Positions 1 through 5,507 of a DNA stretch of 14,245 nt are shown here, piece by piece. Position 1 is the first letter of the stretch. Each line of letters opens with the position of its first letter. The notes below the pieces were generated by a model that did no database searches, had not been told where the DNA came from, and saw only the letters and a program-made list of their open reading frames with translations. The position numbers and the translations under genes were made by a program. The stretch is from Patescibacteria group bacterium UBA661 (lineage in GTDB: Bacteria > Patescibacteriota > Minisyncoccia > Phycocordibacterales > UBA918), in NCBI GenBank assembly GCA_002299465.1, contig DBNX01000022.1, positions 1 to 14,245 of the forward strand, written 5' to 3'.

Positions 1-589
1 CATTAAGCCGAAGAGTGTTATCGGCATAGTCATTGAAAGTCTGTGCGATTTTTGACACCGCTTGAGTACTTGGACACTTTAGTTCCGCTCTAAGCTCATC
101 AGTCTTTACGTACTTCCTCGCTCGAAACAGTATTTCAAACAGCTGTTTCCGTTTACCGTCGCTCGTCATATCGTATGAATAATTTTTTCCAGCGAGTACA
201 CGTGAGAGTGAACCATCTACAGTATCAAAGAGTAGACAGTCGACACCATCTTCACGAAGGGCTAGGATTTTTTGTTGGTTTTGAATAATCTCTTGCTGAT
301 TATCATTAAGAGTTCGCAACTCATCAAGAATGTCGTATTCGACAGGTCGATGATACGGGATCACTACGTCACGAGTGAGTGGTGCGTTGAATTCTTGATA
401 TCGCTTGTGTGCTTCTAGTGCCATATCAATAGCTGGCTGTAGGTCTTTGACCATACCCTGCATGCGTTCTCGCATCTCAAAGACAGGCTGAAGCGATTTT
501 TGAATAGCAGAAAAATCAGGAAGTTGTGCAAGAGAAAGGAGTCCTTCTGGTATTTTTACCTTAATTTCTTGTTCTGGTTCGTTACTCAT
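1..589 (-). CDS. Partial hypothetical protein with winged-helix-like C-terminal segment
   Basis: An open frame reads from an ATG at 587-589 leftward off the window edge, giving 196 residues with no stop codon. I do not recognise the family. Residues 1-20 are acidic and hydrophilic. Residues 30-65 and 85-112 look helical and possibly coiled (many Q, E, K and L). Residues 145-196 (from KRKQLFEILF through KYVKTDELRAEL to QAVSKIAQTFND) have the helix-turn-helix-then-basic pattern of a winged-helix domain, so a DNA-binding or regulatory role is possible but is inference. It is divergent from the LexA-like/CBASS operon and shares its 60-nt intergenic region, including the palindromic operator candidate. 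It may therefore be co-regulated with the operon or belong to the same system. The C-terminus lies outside the window. Confidence 0.7.
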   Translation of the reverse strand, partial: MSNEPEQEIKVKIPEGLLSLAQLPDFSAIQKSLQPVFEMRERMQGMVKDLQPAIDMALEAHKRYQEFNAPLTRDVVIPYHRPVEYDILDELRTLNDNQQEIIQNQQKILALREDGVDCLLFDTVDGSLSRVLAGKNYSYDMTSDGKRKQLFEILFRARKYVKTDELRAELKCPSTQAVSKIAQTFNDYADNTLRLN

Positions 590-598
590 GATGACCCA

Positions 599-627
599 AT
601 TCTATCACTATTTGCTGGATTGTATAG
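599..627 (-). promoter_or_regulatory. Putative promoter of the divergent gene
   Basis: On the minus strand a TAGAAT box (599-604) lies 9 nt before the ATG, the same distance as on the plus-strand side. The hexamer 17 nt further upstream (622-627) is not a recognisable -35 and coincides with the left half of the palindrome. This is a weak call based on the -10 box and symmetry only. Confidence 0.3.
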
Positions 628-640
628 CATTTGTTATACT
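612..640 (+). promoter_or_regulatory. Promoter of the LexA-like/CBASS operon
   Basis: A TTGCTG -35 hexamer (612-617) and a TATACT -10 hexamer (635-640) are separated by exactly 17 nt. Transcription would start near 646-648, only 2-4 nt before the ATG at 650. The mRNA would be leaderless or nearly so, which fits the absence of any Shine-Dalgarno sequence. Confidence 0.65.
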
Positions 641-648
641 ATTTATAC
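622..648. promoter_or_regulatory. Candidate operator for the LexA-like repressor
   Basis: Half-sites GTATA (622-626) and TATAC (635-639) form an inverted repeat with an 8-nt spacer. A further TATAC lies at 644-648. The palindrome covers the -10 box of the operon promoter and the -35 position of the divergent gene, so a bound dimer could block both. This placement fits an autoregulated LexA-type repressor, but the binding is inferred. The sequence does not match the E. coli (CTGT-N8-ACAG) or Bacillus (CGAAC-N4-GTTCG) consensus. Confidence 0.45.
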
Positions 649-649
649 C

Positions 650-1267
650 ATGACAAATAATCTCAGTGACAAAGACAAGAAGGCTCTTGCACTTATCCGC
701 AACAAGATTACCACGTATGGCAAAAGCCCTACCCTACAGGAGATCAATGATGTTACTGGCGGTAAATCACCCCGATCAGCCAGCCTAGTAATCGATCGCC
801 TAGAAAAAGCAGGACTTGTGAAACGAAGCGGACGAAGTCTCGTCTTAACATCCCCGAAGCTCAATAACTCAGTCAACACGATTGATGTACCTCTCGTAGG
901 TGCCGTGACGTGTGGTACTCCAATGCTTGCCGAGGAAAATATCCTAGACTACATTCCAGTCTCAACTGAGATGGCTAGAAAAGGTTTTACATATTTTCTC
1001 TTGCGTGCAGTGGGTGACTCGATGAATCTTGCAGGTATCAACAGTGGTGACCTACTACTTGTACGACAGCAAGAAACTGCAGAGACAGGAGATAAGGTTG
1101 TTGCCCTCATCAATGATGAAGCGACCCTTAAGTACTTTGAAAGAGCGACTGGTGCGATTGTTCTAAAACCAAAGTCTTCGAACAAAACACATAAACCGAT
1201 TGTATTAACCGATAACTGTCAGATCCAAGGAGTCGTTGTTGCCGTATTGCCTGCCGATCTTTATTAA
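650..1267 (+). CDS. LexA-like self-cleaving transcriptional repressor (S24 peptidase)
   Basis: A 205-residue protein with the LexA layout. Residues 5-66 form a winged-helix DNA-binding domain (KDKKALALIRNKI, SPTLQEINDVTG, then a basic wing near 58-66). Residues 78-205 form the S24 self-cleavage domain. The motif VPLVGAVTCGTPMLAE carries a scissile Cys88-Gly89, where LexA usually has Ala-Gly and UmuD has Cys-Gly. The catalytic serine is Ser124 (VGDSMNLAGI) and the lysine is Lys161 (NDEATLKYF); their 37-residue separation matches E. coli LexA. All elements for RecA-stimulated self-cleavage are present. The ATG at 650 is preferred over an in-frame ATG at 500, because the longer form would overlap the divergent gene and add residues foreign to LexA. 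The CD-NTase gene follows after 3 nt, so this is the first gene of the CBASS operon. Its expected role is to hold the operon off until DNA damage or infection. It could also be the genome's general LexA; one window cannot decide. Confidence 0.85.
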   Translation: MTNNLSDKDKKALALIRNKITTYGKSPTLQEINDVTGGKSPRSASLVIDRLEKAGLVKRSGRSLVLTSPKLNNSVNTIDVPLVGAVTCGTPMLAEENILDYIPVSTEMARKGFTYFLLRAVGDSMNLAGINSGDLLLVRQQETAETGDKVVALINDEATLKYFERATGAIVLKPKSSNKTHKPIVLTDNCQIQGVVVAVLPADLY

Positions 1268-1270
1268 ACT

Positions 1271-2155
1271 ATGTCACACAAAATACCTGCTCATAAAGCA
1301 AACCGTTACACTATCAGCATCTCTGATACGAAGCGAACTCAAGTTTCAAATCTGCAAAATCACATACAAGAAATTCTTGGTGATACACATCACACGTTCC
1401 TTCAAGGATCTTACAAAAACGATACTTCTATATCCGACATCAATGATGTTGATGTTGTTGCGGTTAGATTGACTACTTATAGTGGCGTTCATTCCCAAGT
1501 TAGGTTTCCATCTTCGATATCGTGGGATGCTATTTTTACAGAAATTGAGCACAAACTCAGAAATCAAAGACTATACACTTGGACGGTAACTAGAAAGGAT
1601 AAATGCATCGAAGTAAGAACATCGAGTTTTAAAGCGGATGTAGTACCTGCAGTTCAAATAAACCAAAATCATTTAGAAGATCCAATTGCTATCTACTCTT
1701 TCAATAATGACCATGAGAAGATCAACTACCCTCGAACCCACTGGAGGAATGGTGTGGCTAAGCATGCATCTACAAATAGCAACTACAAGCCAACCGTGCG
1801 TATGTTCAAAAATTGGAAGGCCGCTCATTTTGACGGACTAGACGTTGTCTCCTCATACCAAGTCGAGTCTTTAGTTTACGGAGCTCCAGATAACCTCTTC
1901 AACAATGATCCTGTCACAAGCTTTATTCTAGTTAGCAACCATATTGTAAAAGCATTGGCTCAACGAGATGTTATGCCTGTAATAATACATAGCGTTTGTG
2001 GATCAGAAGATATAACAGCCAACTGGGATTTCGGCTCAAGACAACTGTTTAAGACAACTCTAGGTAACGCTCACTCTACGGCATTGGCTGCTTATAACGC
2101 TGGTACCATACAAGACTCTGAAAGGTACTGGGATTTAACATTTAATATCCGTTAG
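1271..2155 (+). CDS. CD-NTase, cGAS/DncV-like nucleotidyltransferase (CBASS)
   Basis: A 294-residue protein with the nucleotidyltransferase active site of bacterial CD-NTases, which make cyclic di- or trinucleotide signals from NTPs after phage infection. The helix-turn motif FLQGSYKNDTSIS has Gly46-Ser47. The metal-binding acids are Asp59 and Asp61 (NDVDVVAV), and a third acid is Asp123 (KADVVPAV). All three are intact, so the enzyme should be active. Residues 165-294 form the helical OAS1/PAP-like C-terminal half (NYKPTVRMFKNWK, then a helix with SYQVESLVYG). The length matches the roughly 300-residue family norm. The clade and the nucleotide product cannot be read from sequence alone. It starts 3 nt after the repressor and ends 3 nt before the Cap15-type effector, the usual synthase-effector order. 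I saw no ubiquitin-like Cap2/Cap3 or HORMA/TRIP13 genes, so it resembles a type I CBASS core. Confidence 0.9.
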   Translation: MSHKIPAHKANRYTISISDTKRTQVSNLQNHIQEILGDTHHTFLQGSYKNDTSISDINDVDVVAVRLTTYSGVHSQVRFPSSISWDAIFTEIEHKLRNQRLYTWTVTRKDKCIEVRTSSFKADVVPAVQINQNHLEDPIAIYSFNNDHEKINYPRTHWRNGVAKHASTNSNYKPTVRMFKNWKAAHFDGLDVVSSYQVESLVYGAPDNLFNNDPVTSFILVSNHIVKALAQRDVMPVIIHSVCGSEDITANWDFGSRQLFKTTLGNAHSTALAAYNAGTIQDSERYWDLTFNIR

Positions 2156-2158
2156 CTT

Positions 2159-2803
2159 ATGGAATGCGTTAAATTAGGTTACAAGTTTTACTTCATATTT
2201 GCATTGATACTTATCACGCCAGCAACGATTGTTGCTGGCTGGATCAGTACTTTCGTGGAGACGTTACCTACTGACGGCATCATAGGCTACCTATCTTCAG
2301 TAGGTTTCTTCGATGCTCCGACTGCACTGATAATTCTCTTTTTGCTCTTTTGGTCTTTTAGTAATCACTTATGGAAGATAAAGCATGTCGACACATTGCT
2401 CGGTATTCCTAATATTAATGGTAGGTATGAGGGAGAACTTGTCAGCTCTCATACTGAAGACAAAACACAGAATGGTACATATCCGATTGTAATTGAAGTT
2501 AAACAAACACTTACTGACATTCAAGTATTTCTATATACTGAACGATCTTGCTCTTACAGCCTTATTGCAAGCATGTGCAGAAACTACACTAAAAATTTTG
2601 AACTGGTCTATGTTTACCAGAACAAGACATCAGCGATGCATGCAGATGCTGACATGAGAGACCACCACGGATCTGCGTTTCTAGAACTGGCAAATGGCGG
2701 GAATACACTTAATGGTTACTACTTTAATAATCCCCGTGAGCGTGGACGATATGGCAAAATTAAAGTAACCAGAGTTAGTAGAAAACAAAAGGGTGGATTC
2801 TAG
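2159..2803 (+). CDS. cap15: Cap15-type CBASS effector: two membrane helices plus beta-barrel
   Basis: A 214-residue protein with the Cap15 layout. A hydrophobic helix at about 8-34, a second at about 51-70, a short basic linker (LWKIKHVDTL), then a beta-rich domain at about 84-207. That domain has the family's recurring motifs: NINGRYEGEL, IEVKQTLTDIQVFLYTERS, FELVYVYQN, DHHGSAFLEL and LNGYYFNNPRERGRYGKI. In known Cap15 proteins the barrel binds the cyclic nucleotide, and the membrane helices then assemble and break the inner membrane, killing the infected cell. The gene directly follows the CD-NTase with a 3-nt gap, which strongly supports this reading. Start: the ATG at 2159 follows the previous stop without a clear Shine-Dalgarno sequence, as for its neighbours. 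The fold assignment rests on motif recognition and gene context, not on a search. Confidence 0.83.
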   Translation: MECVKLGYKFYFIFALILITPATIVAGWISTFVETLPTDGIIGYLSSVGFFDAPTALIILFLLFWSFSNHLWKIKHVDTLLGIPNINGRYEGELVSSHTEDKTQNGTYPIVIEVKQTLTDIQVFLYTERSCSYSLIASMCRNYTKNFELVYVYQNKTSAMHADADMRDHHGSAFLELANGGNTLNGYYFNNPRERGRYGKIKVTRVSRKQKGGF

Positions 2804-2810
2804 GCACTGT

Positions 2811-3356
2811 ATGTATTTATTTAAAAATCTTCTGTCCAAACTAGATTTGAGTAAAGAAAAAGTCATCTCGCTAGTTCTTACATTTGTTCTGACTTTACTT
2901 ATTTTTCTTGACAGTAACTACTTCGACCACATCCTGCTTACCAGTACATATGTGTTCTCAATAACATTCTTAGTTATTGTCCTAATCGCAATAATGCTAG
3001 TGGCTGGTCATGCTATTTATAAATCTGCTATTCATGCCAGCGTTGGATTTGGTGTTTTAATTTTCTTGGCACAGACATACTGTGCTCTGGACACAAAAAC
3101 TTCCGACGGCATAGCTTCGCTAAACACTCTATGGACTATTGGTTTCGTCTTTATCCTATACGAGTTTTTTAACAAACTACAAGAAGCCTATAAAGCTCAT
3201 ACCAAACCACTGAGAGAAGATATCAAGACCAAAAAGTGGGAACCGTTACTACTTATGGTTATATACTCGATATTTATAGTCGGCTATATATCTCTGATCT
3301 CAAAAGTTTTAACGCCTATAGTACTTGATTTGTGTATCTATAAATCAGTTACATGA
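2811..3356 (+). CDS. Unrecognised multi-spanning membrane protein in the CBASS operon
   Basis: A 181-residue integral membrane protein I do not recognise. Hydrophobic segments lie at about 17-33, 42-66, 70-92, 104-120 and 146-166, so about five membrane helices. A charged loop at about 122-144 (from KLQEAYKAHTKPL to KTKKWEP) separates the last two. There are no cysteine clusters or enzymatic motifs. The ATG at 2811 leaves a 7-nt gap after the Cap15 stop. A GTG at 2793 in the same frame would overlap Cap15 by 11 nt and add six residues; I prefer the ATG. The next gene begins inside its stop codon (ATGA), so the two are translationally coupled. Possible roles are a partner or restraint for Cap15 in the membrane, or a second membrane effector. 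Both are inference from position only. Confidence 0.75.
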   Translation: MYLFKNLLSKLDLSKEKVISLVLTFVLTLLIFLDSNYFDHILLTSTYVFSITFLVIVLIAIMLVAGHAIYKSAIHASVGFGVLIFLAQTYCALDTKTSDGIASLNTLWTIGFVFILYEFFNKLQEAYKAHTKPLREDIKTKKWEPLLLMVIYSIFIVGYISLISKVLTPIVLDLCIYKSVT

Positions 3357-3925
3357 GAACCATAAATAGCCACTTTATTGGCAACTTCAAAGATGGAGAT
3401 AATATCTGCTACAACCTAGAAGTATTAAATAAGCTCTATGAAGCCTATTATCGCGACGAGGAAAGGAGTCCGTTTTTAAGAAAACCAATCACAGTGTTTA
3501 TCGTTGCTATCTTAGAAGCAGCTCTCGATGATTTGTTTTATAAAATTCGTGGATATACTCGGGAAGGTGTACCCAATCTATCAGCAGACACCGTAGCTAA
3601 AGTGAGGACAAATACATCATCGTATCGGAAATTTAAGACTCAGATTAAGTGTGCAAAGAATCATGACTTCTTTGATGTTGCAGGATCTAATTTTTATATT
3701 GTACTAGATGAACTCAGAAAAATTAGAAATCGAATGCATATTCAGAATAATTACAGAGATACACCTTTCGGTGAGAACGAGGTTTTTACTGAGCGCAGAT
3801 TAATACAGGCTGAAAAGGTTTGCGAACATACATTGGCGAAAATGAGCGAAAAATTTCCTAGATCGCCCTATAACCGAGGCTACGTTGATGACTTTATTTT
3901 ACCTTGGAATTCTCATTATTCTTAA
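3353..3925 (+). CDS. HEPN-like helical protein, possible ribonuclease
   Basis: A 190-residue, mostly helical soluble protein. The clearest motif is DELRKIRNRMHIQN: Arg122, Arg125-Asn126 and His129. HEPN nucleases have an Arg-x(4-6)-His motif, often with Asn after the Arg. Arg122-x6-His129 fits, while Arg125-Asn-x2-His129 is one residue short. An upstream helix (KPITVFIVAILEAALDDLFYKI, 44-65) could be the conserved first HEPN helix. HEPN proteins often cut RNA in defence and toxin systems, so this could be a second effector or a toxin partner of the preceding membrane protein. The first codons overlap the upstream stop as ATGA, and a strong terminator starts 4 nt after its stop, so it is the last gene of the operon. 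The HEPN call is tentative; the gene itself is well supported. Confidence 0.7.
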   Translation: MRTINSHFIGNFKDGDNICYNLEVLNKLYEAYYRDEERSPFLRKPITVFIVAILEAALDDLFYKIRGYTREGVPNLSADTVAKVRTNTSSYRKFKTQIKCAKNHDFFDVAGSNFYIVLDELRKIRNRMHIQNNYRDTPFGENEVFTERRLIQAEKVCEHTLAKMSEKFPRSPYNRGYVDDFILPWNSHYS

Positions 3926-3928
3926 TAT

Positions 3929-3980
3929 AAAAGTGACACAGTACTGTAACTTTTTATCGTTGATCTGTGTCACTTTTGTC
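3929..3980 (+). terminator. Rho-independent-like terminator of the CBASS operon
   Basis: Perfect 13-bp arms AAAAGTGACACAG (3929-3941) and CTGTGTCACTTTT (3965-3977) flank a 23-nt loop. The right arm ends in TTTT and the next bases are T-rich. It begins 4 nt after the last CBASS-operon stop codon. The A-rich left arm means it could also act on the other strand. Confidence 0.7.
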
Positions 3981-4031
3981 ACTTTCCTGTGCGCACGAGA
4001 CGCGTCGATTTATAAATCTTTGGGGTAGCGA

Positions 4032-4056
4032 AACGGTCAAGCCCAGCTTGACCGTT
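4032..4056. repeat. Short perfect hairpin
   Basis: Arms AACGGTCAAGC (4032-4042) and GCTTGACCGTT (4046-4056) form an 11-bp stem with a 3-nt loop. No T-run follows on either strand, so it is not a typical terminator. It is the first of a row of strong hairpins filling the gene-free stretch 3981-4333. Confidence 0.6.
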
Positions 4057-4079
4057 CACGGTTCTTGCCCGAGACCGCC

Positions 4080-4124
4080 CGCAAGCAAAATATGCACCCG
4101 ATTAGGGTGCATATTTTGTTTGCG
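4080..4124. repeat. Long 20-bp hairpin abutting the structured element
   Basis: The 20-nt arm at 4080-4099 pairs completely with 4105-4124 (one G-U pair, 4085/4119) around a 5-nt loop. The last three bases of the right arm (4122-4124) are also the first bases of the outer stem of the next structure, so the two folds compete. The motif CGCAAGCAA occurs here (4080-4088) and again at 4254-4262, flanking the element. Confidence 0.65.
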
Positions 4125-4256
4125 GAGAGAGAAGAGAGTGACTAAATGCCACTCTCGGGGGATTCGAAAAGGTTGCCAGCTAGTTTGTGAGCAAAGCGAA
4201 ACAAACTAGCGACAACCTGTACCGAACATGTAATGTTCGAATCCCTCTCTCTCCGC
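4122..4256 (+). other. Structured element copy 1: possible noncoding RNA or recombination site
   Basis: Nested complementary segments fold this into one body. The outer stem is 4122-4131 with 4247-4256 (10 bp). A hairpin 4134-4140/4150-4156 encloses a CTAAATG-containing loop. An inner stem 4159-4167 pairs with 4237-4245 (GGGATTCGA/TCGAATCCC). A long hairpin, 4170-4175/4213-4218 continuing as 4179-4188/4201-4210, carries the 12-nt loop GAGCAAAGCGAA. A second copy of the core is at 5543-5616 with compensatory stem changes. The 3' end resembles the end of a tRNA-Ser (GTTCGAATCC then CTCTCTCC), but no normal tRNA can be folded. A terminator-like hairpin lies downstream (4301-4337), which would suit a transcribed RNA. 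The strand is inferred from that hairpin. Confidence 0.5.
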
Positions 4257-4260
4257 AAGC

Positions 4261-4274
4261 AACAGCTAGCTGTT
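4261..4274. repeat. Perfect 14-bp palindrome
   Basis: AACAGCTAGCTGTT is its own reverse complement and lies just after the structured element. Its first ten bases recur at 4296-4305, next to the following hairpin. It could be a protein-binding or recombination site; nothing further can be said. Confidence 0.5.
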
Positions 4275-4300
4275 AGAGCGTTATATTAAACGATCAACAG

Positions 4301-4337
4301 CTAGCACGAGATGTTGTGTCTCGTGCTAGGTTTTATT
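4301..4337 (+). terminator. Terminator-like hairpin with GTTTTATT tail
   Basis: Arms CTAGCACGAGA (4301-4311) and TCTCGTGCTAG (4319-4329) form an 11-bp stem with a 7-nt loop, followed by GTTTTATT. It could end a transcript covering the structured element upstream. The transposase homology on the other strand stops at its right edge, so the hairpin may instead mark an insertion junction. Confidence 0.5.
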
Positions 4338-4519
4338 GCCATATAGTCTTTGCTCGCGTACTCACTCCCTTGATCGGAGTGAATGATACGTGGTGGTGGA
4401 CGGTGGAGTACAGCCGAAGCCAGTGCGTTGAGTACGAGTTGCGTATGGTGGGTCGTTAACACCGAGACACCCACTACCTCCCGAGTAAACACATCGAGTA
4501 CGGTGGCCACGTAGATGAA
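4334..4519 (-). pseudogene. IS3-type transposase fragment (rve integrase core)
   Basis: The minus strand encodes about 62 residues of a DDE transposase core: FIYVATVLDVFTREVVG, a middle helix with LVLNALASAVLHR, and IIHSDQGSEYASKDY. The first two catalytic aspartates are present (in VLDVF and HSDQG). The third acid (Glu) and everything after it are missing, as is the N-terminal part before FIYV. The frame stays open further upstream only by chance, because that stretch encodes an ABC-F fragment on the other strand. No terminal inverted repeats or target duplication are visible. It is an inactive remnant of an IS3/IS150-group element, truncated at both ends. Confidence 0.8.
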
Positions 4520-4744
4520 CCGACGAACCATCTCGATCTCGAAGCGCTCGAGGCTCTCGAAGAGGCGCTGGAGACCTACCGAGGAACAGTACTCCTCGTA
4601 TCTCACGACCGTTACTTCCTCGAGACGGCGAAGCTCGACTTGGTATATGTCTTGTCTGATGGGGTCTTCACGAAGATTCCTGACTACACGGTGTATGTCA
4701 AAGAAGCGGAAGCGCGTGCGGAACAACTACTTCGCTCACTTTGA
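4514..4744 (+). pseudogene. C-terminal fragment of an ABC-F ATPase
   Basis: The plus strand reads DEPTNHLDLEALEALEEAL, then LLVSHDRYFLE, and ends in an acidic/basic helix and TGA. These are the Walker B/D-loop and H-loop of the second ATP-binding cassette of an ABC-F translation factor. Both Walker A motifs, the signature motifs and the first cassette are absent. It begins exactly where the transposase remnant on the other strand begins (4511-4520), so the two fragments were joined by a rearrangement. It has no start codon and only 76 codons remain, so it is not functional. Confidence 0.8.
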
Positions 4745-4750
4745 GCAACT

Positions 4751-4789
4751 TGGCCCGGGTCACGGAAGTGATTACCGGGCCATTCTTCT
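4751..4789 (+). terminator. Hairpin after the ABC-F fragment
   Basis: TGGCCCGG (4751-4758) pairs with CCGGGCCA (4775-4782). The inner GTCAC/GTGAT stem closes a GGAA tetraloop, and TTCTTCT follows. It lies 6 nt after the ABC-F stop and is probably the original terminator of that gene, retained with the fragment. Confidence 0.55.
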
Positions 4790-4790
4790 A

Positions 4791-4796
4791 TATAAT
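4791..4796 (+). promoter_or_regulatory. -10 box of the kinase gene
   Basis: A perfect TATAAT lies 6 nt before the ATG at 4803, so the transcript would be leaderless. No good -35 hexamer is found 15-19 nt upstream, where the preceding hairpin lies. Confidence 0.5.
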
Positions 4797-4802
4797 CTAT
4801 CT

Positions 4803-5315
4803 ATGCCTGATTTACATAATCTCATCTCATTACTGCAAAATTCCCGAAAGACACTTTTTATACTATGCGGTTTTCCGTATGCAGGTAAGTCATATATAGC
4901 AAAACAGTTAACAAAAGAAACTGAAACTACTTTTATAAGCATTGATGATATTTTTCATGCCCATAGATTTAATTGGGATTCAAACAATCTTCCAGATACT
5001 GAAGGCTGGGAGCAGATTTTTAATGAATCATATGAGAAAACAAAGCACGCACTTATAGATGGAAAAAACGTGTTGTACGATTCAACTAACCAGACTTTAG
5101 CAAGTAGAGATAAGCCACGAGAAGTTGCTGAATCTGTAGGAGCAGAAGCGAAAGTGGTATTTGTAAAAACTCCAGTTGAAGTTGTATGGCAACGATGGGA
5201 AGACAATCAAAAAAACCCAATTCGTTCAGTGGTAAATAAAGAACTGGTTCAGCAAACAATAGATATGTTTGAGGAGCCGACAAAAGATGAGGATGTAATT
5301 ATAATAAATAACTAG
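4803..5315 (+). CDS. P-loop kinase of the AAA_33 / zeta-toxin-like group
   Basis: A 170-residue protein. Residues 16-35 hold a beta strand and Walker A loop, LFILCGFPYAGKS, with Lys29-Ser30 binding ATP. SIDDIFHAHRFNW (47-59) resembles the acidic substrate- and metal-binding region. VLYDSTNQTLASRDK (90-104) has the DSTN motif typical of this group, and VEVVWQRWEDNQ (125-136) would be the lid arginine region. It is short but has every core element, so it looks functional. Relatives phosphorylate small molecules or nucleic-acid ends; the substrate cannot be inferred. The ATG at 4803 fits the TATAAT just upstream; an in-frame start at 4515 would read across the ABC-F fragment in the wrong frame and is rejected. 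A broken HIT gene starts 2 nt after its stop, so the two were one transcription unit. It lies between two direct copies of the structured element and may be cargo. Confidence 0.8.
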   Translation: MPDLHNLISLLQNSRKTLFILCGFPYAGKSYIAKQLTKETETTFISIDDIFHAHRFNWDSNNLPDTEGWEQIFNESYEKTKHALIDGKNVLYDSTNQTLASRDKPREVAESVGAEAKVVFVKTPVEVVWQRWEDNQKNPIRSVVNKELVQQTIDMFEEPTKDEDVIIINN

Positions 5316-5317
5316 AT

Positions 5318-5497
5318 ATGGGTAGATATAATCCAAGAACCGAAGACAATAAATGCGTCTTTTGTGACATTATTGCTAATAATGACCAGGACGCAATTTT
5401 TTGGCAAGATGAGCAACATGTTGCATTTCTTTCGCGCGAGTACAAAATACGAAATAGTACCCGATTAGAATGTACGATTCGTGCTAGGGGAAAATAG
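5318..5497 (+). pseudogene. HIT-family hydrolase, N-terminal fragment
   Basis: An ATG 2 nt after the kinase stop opens a 59-codon frame. Residues 12-39 read KCVFCDIIA, then DQDAIFWQDEQHVAFLS, which is the N-terminal zinc-type start of a HIT nucleotide hydrolase (Cys13 and Cys16). After Ser39 (about 5434) the similarity stops and the frame runs into unrelated sequence. The HIT catalytic motif (His-x-His-x-His) is missing. The truncation was probably caused by the rearrangement that brought in the second copy of the structured element. It is not expected to be active. Confidence 0.75.
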
Positions 5498-5507
5498 AAT
5501 GTTAATG

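Noticed and set aside
500..649. 50-residue N-terminal extension of the LexA-like protein from an ATG at 500
   Set aside because: It overlaps the divergent gene, is unlike any LexA N-terminus, and the promoter at 612-640 lies downstream of it.
3967..4209. 80-codon open frame on the plus strand
   Set aside because: It runs through several perfect hairpins and has no domain-like composition or ribosome site; it is chance coding in a structured noncoding region.
4223..4239. Bacillus-type LexA box (CGAAC...GTTCG)
   Set aside because: The arms CGAACAT/ATGTTCG leave 7 nt between CGAAC and GTTCG instead of 4, it is inside the folded element, and no promoter is nearby.
4122..4256. tRNA-Ser, tmRNA or group I intron-containing tRNA
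   Set aside because: The 3' end resembles tRNA-Ser and GGATTCGA resembles tmRNA, but there is no normal D-arm, anticodon arm, T-stem partner, tag frame or CCA, and copy 2 lacks the 3' part.
4515..4802. N-terminal extension of the kinase starting at 4515
   Set aside because: This stretch encodes the ABC-F remnant in another frame and includes a terminator; the ATG at 4803 has its own TATAAT.
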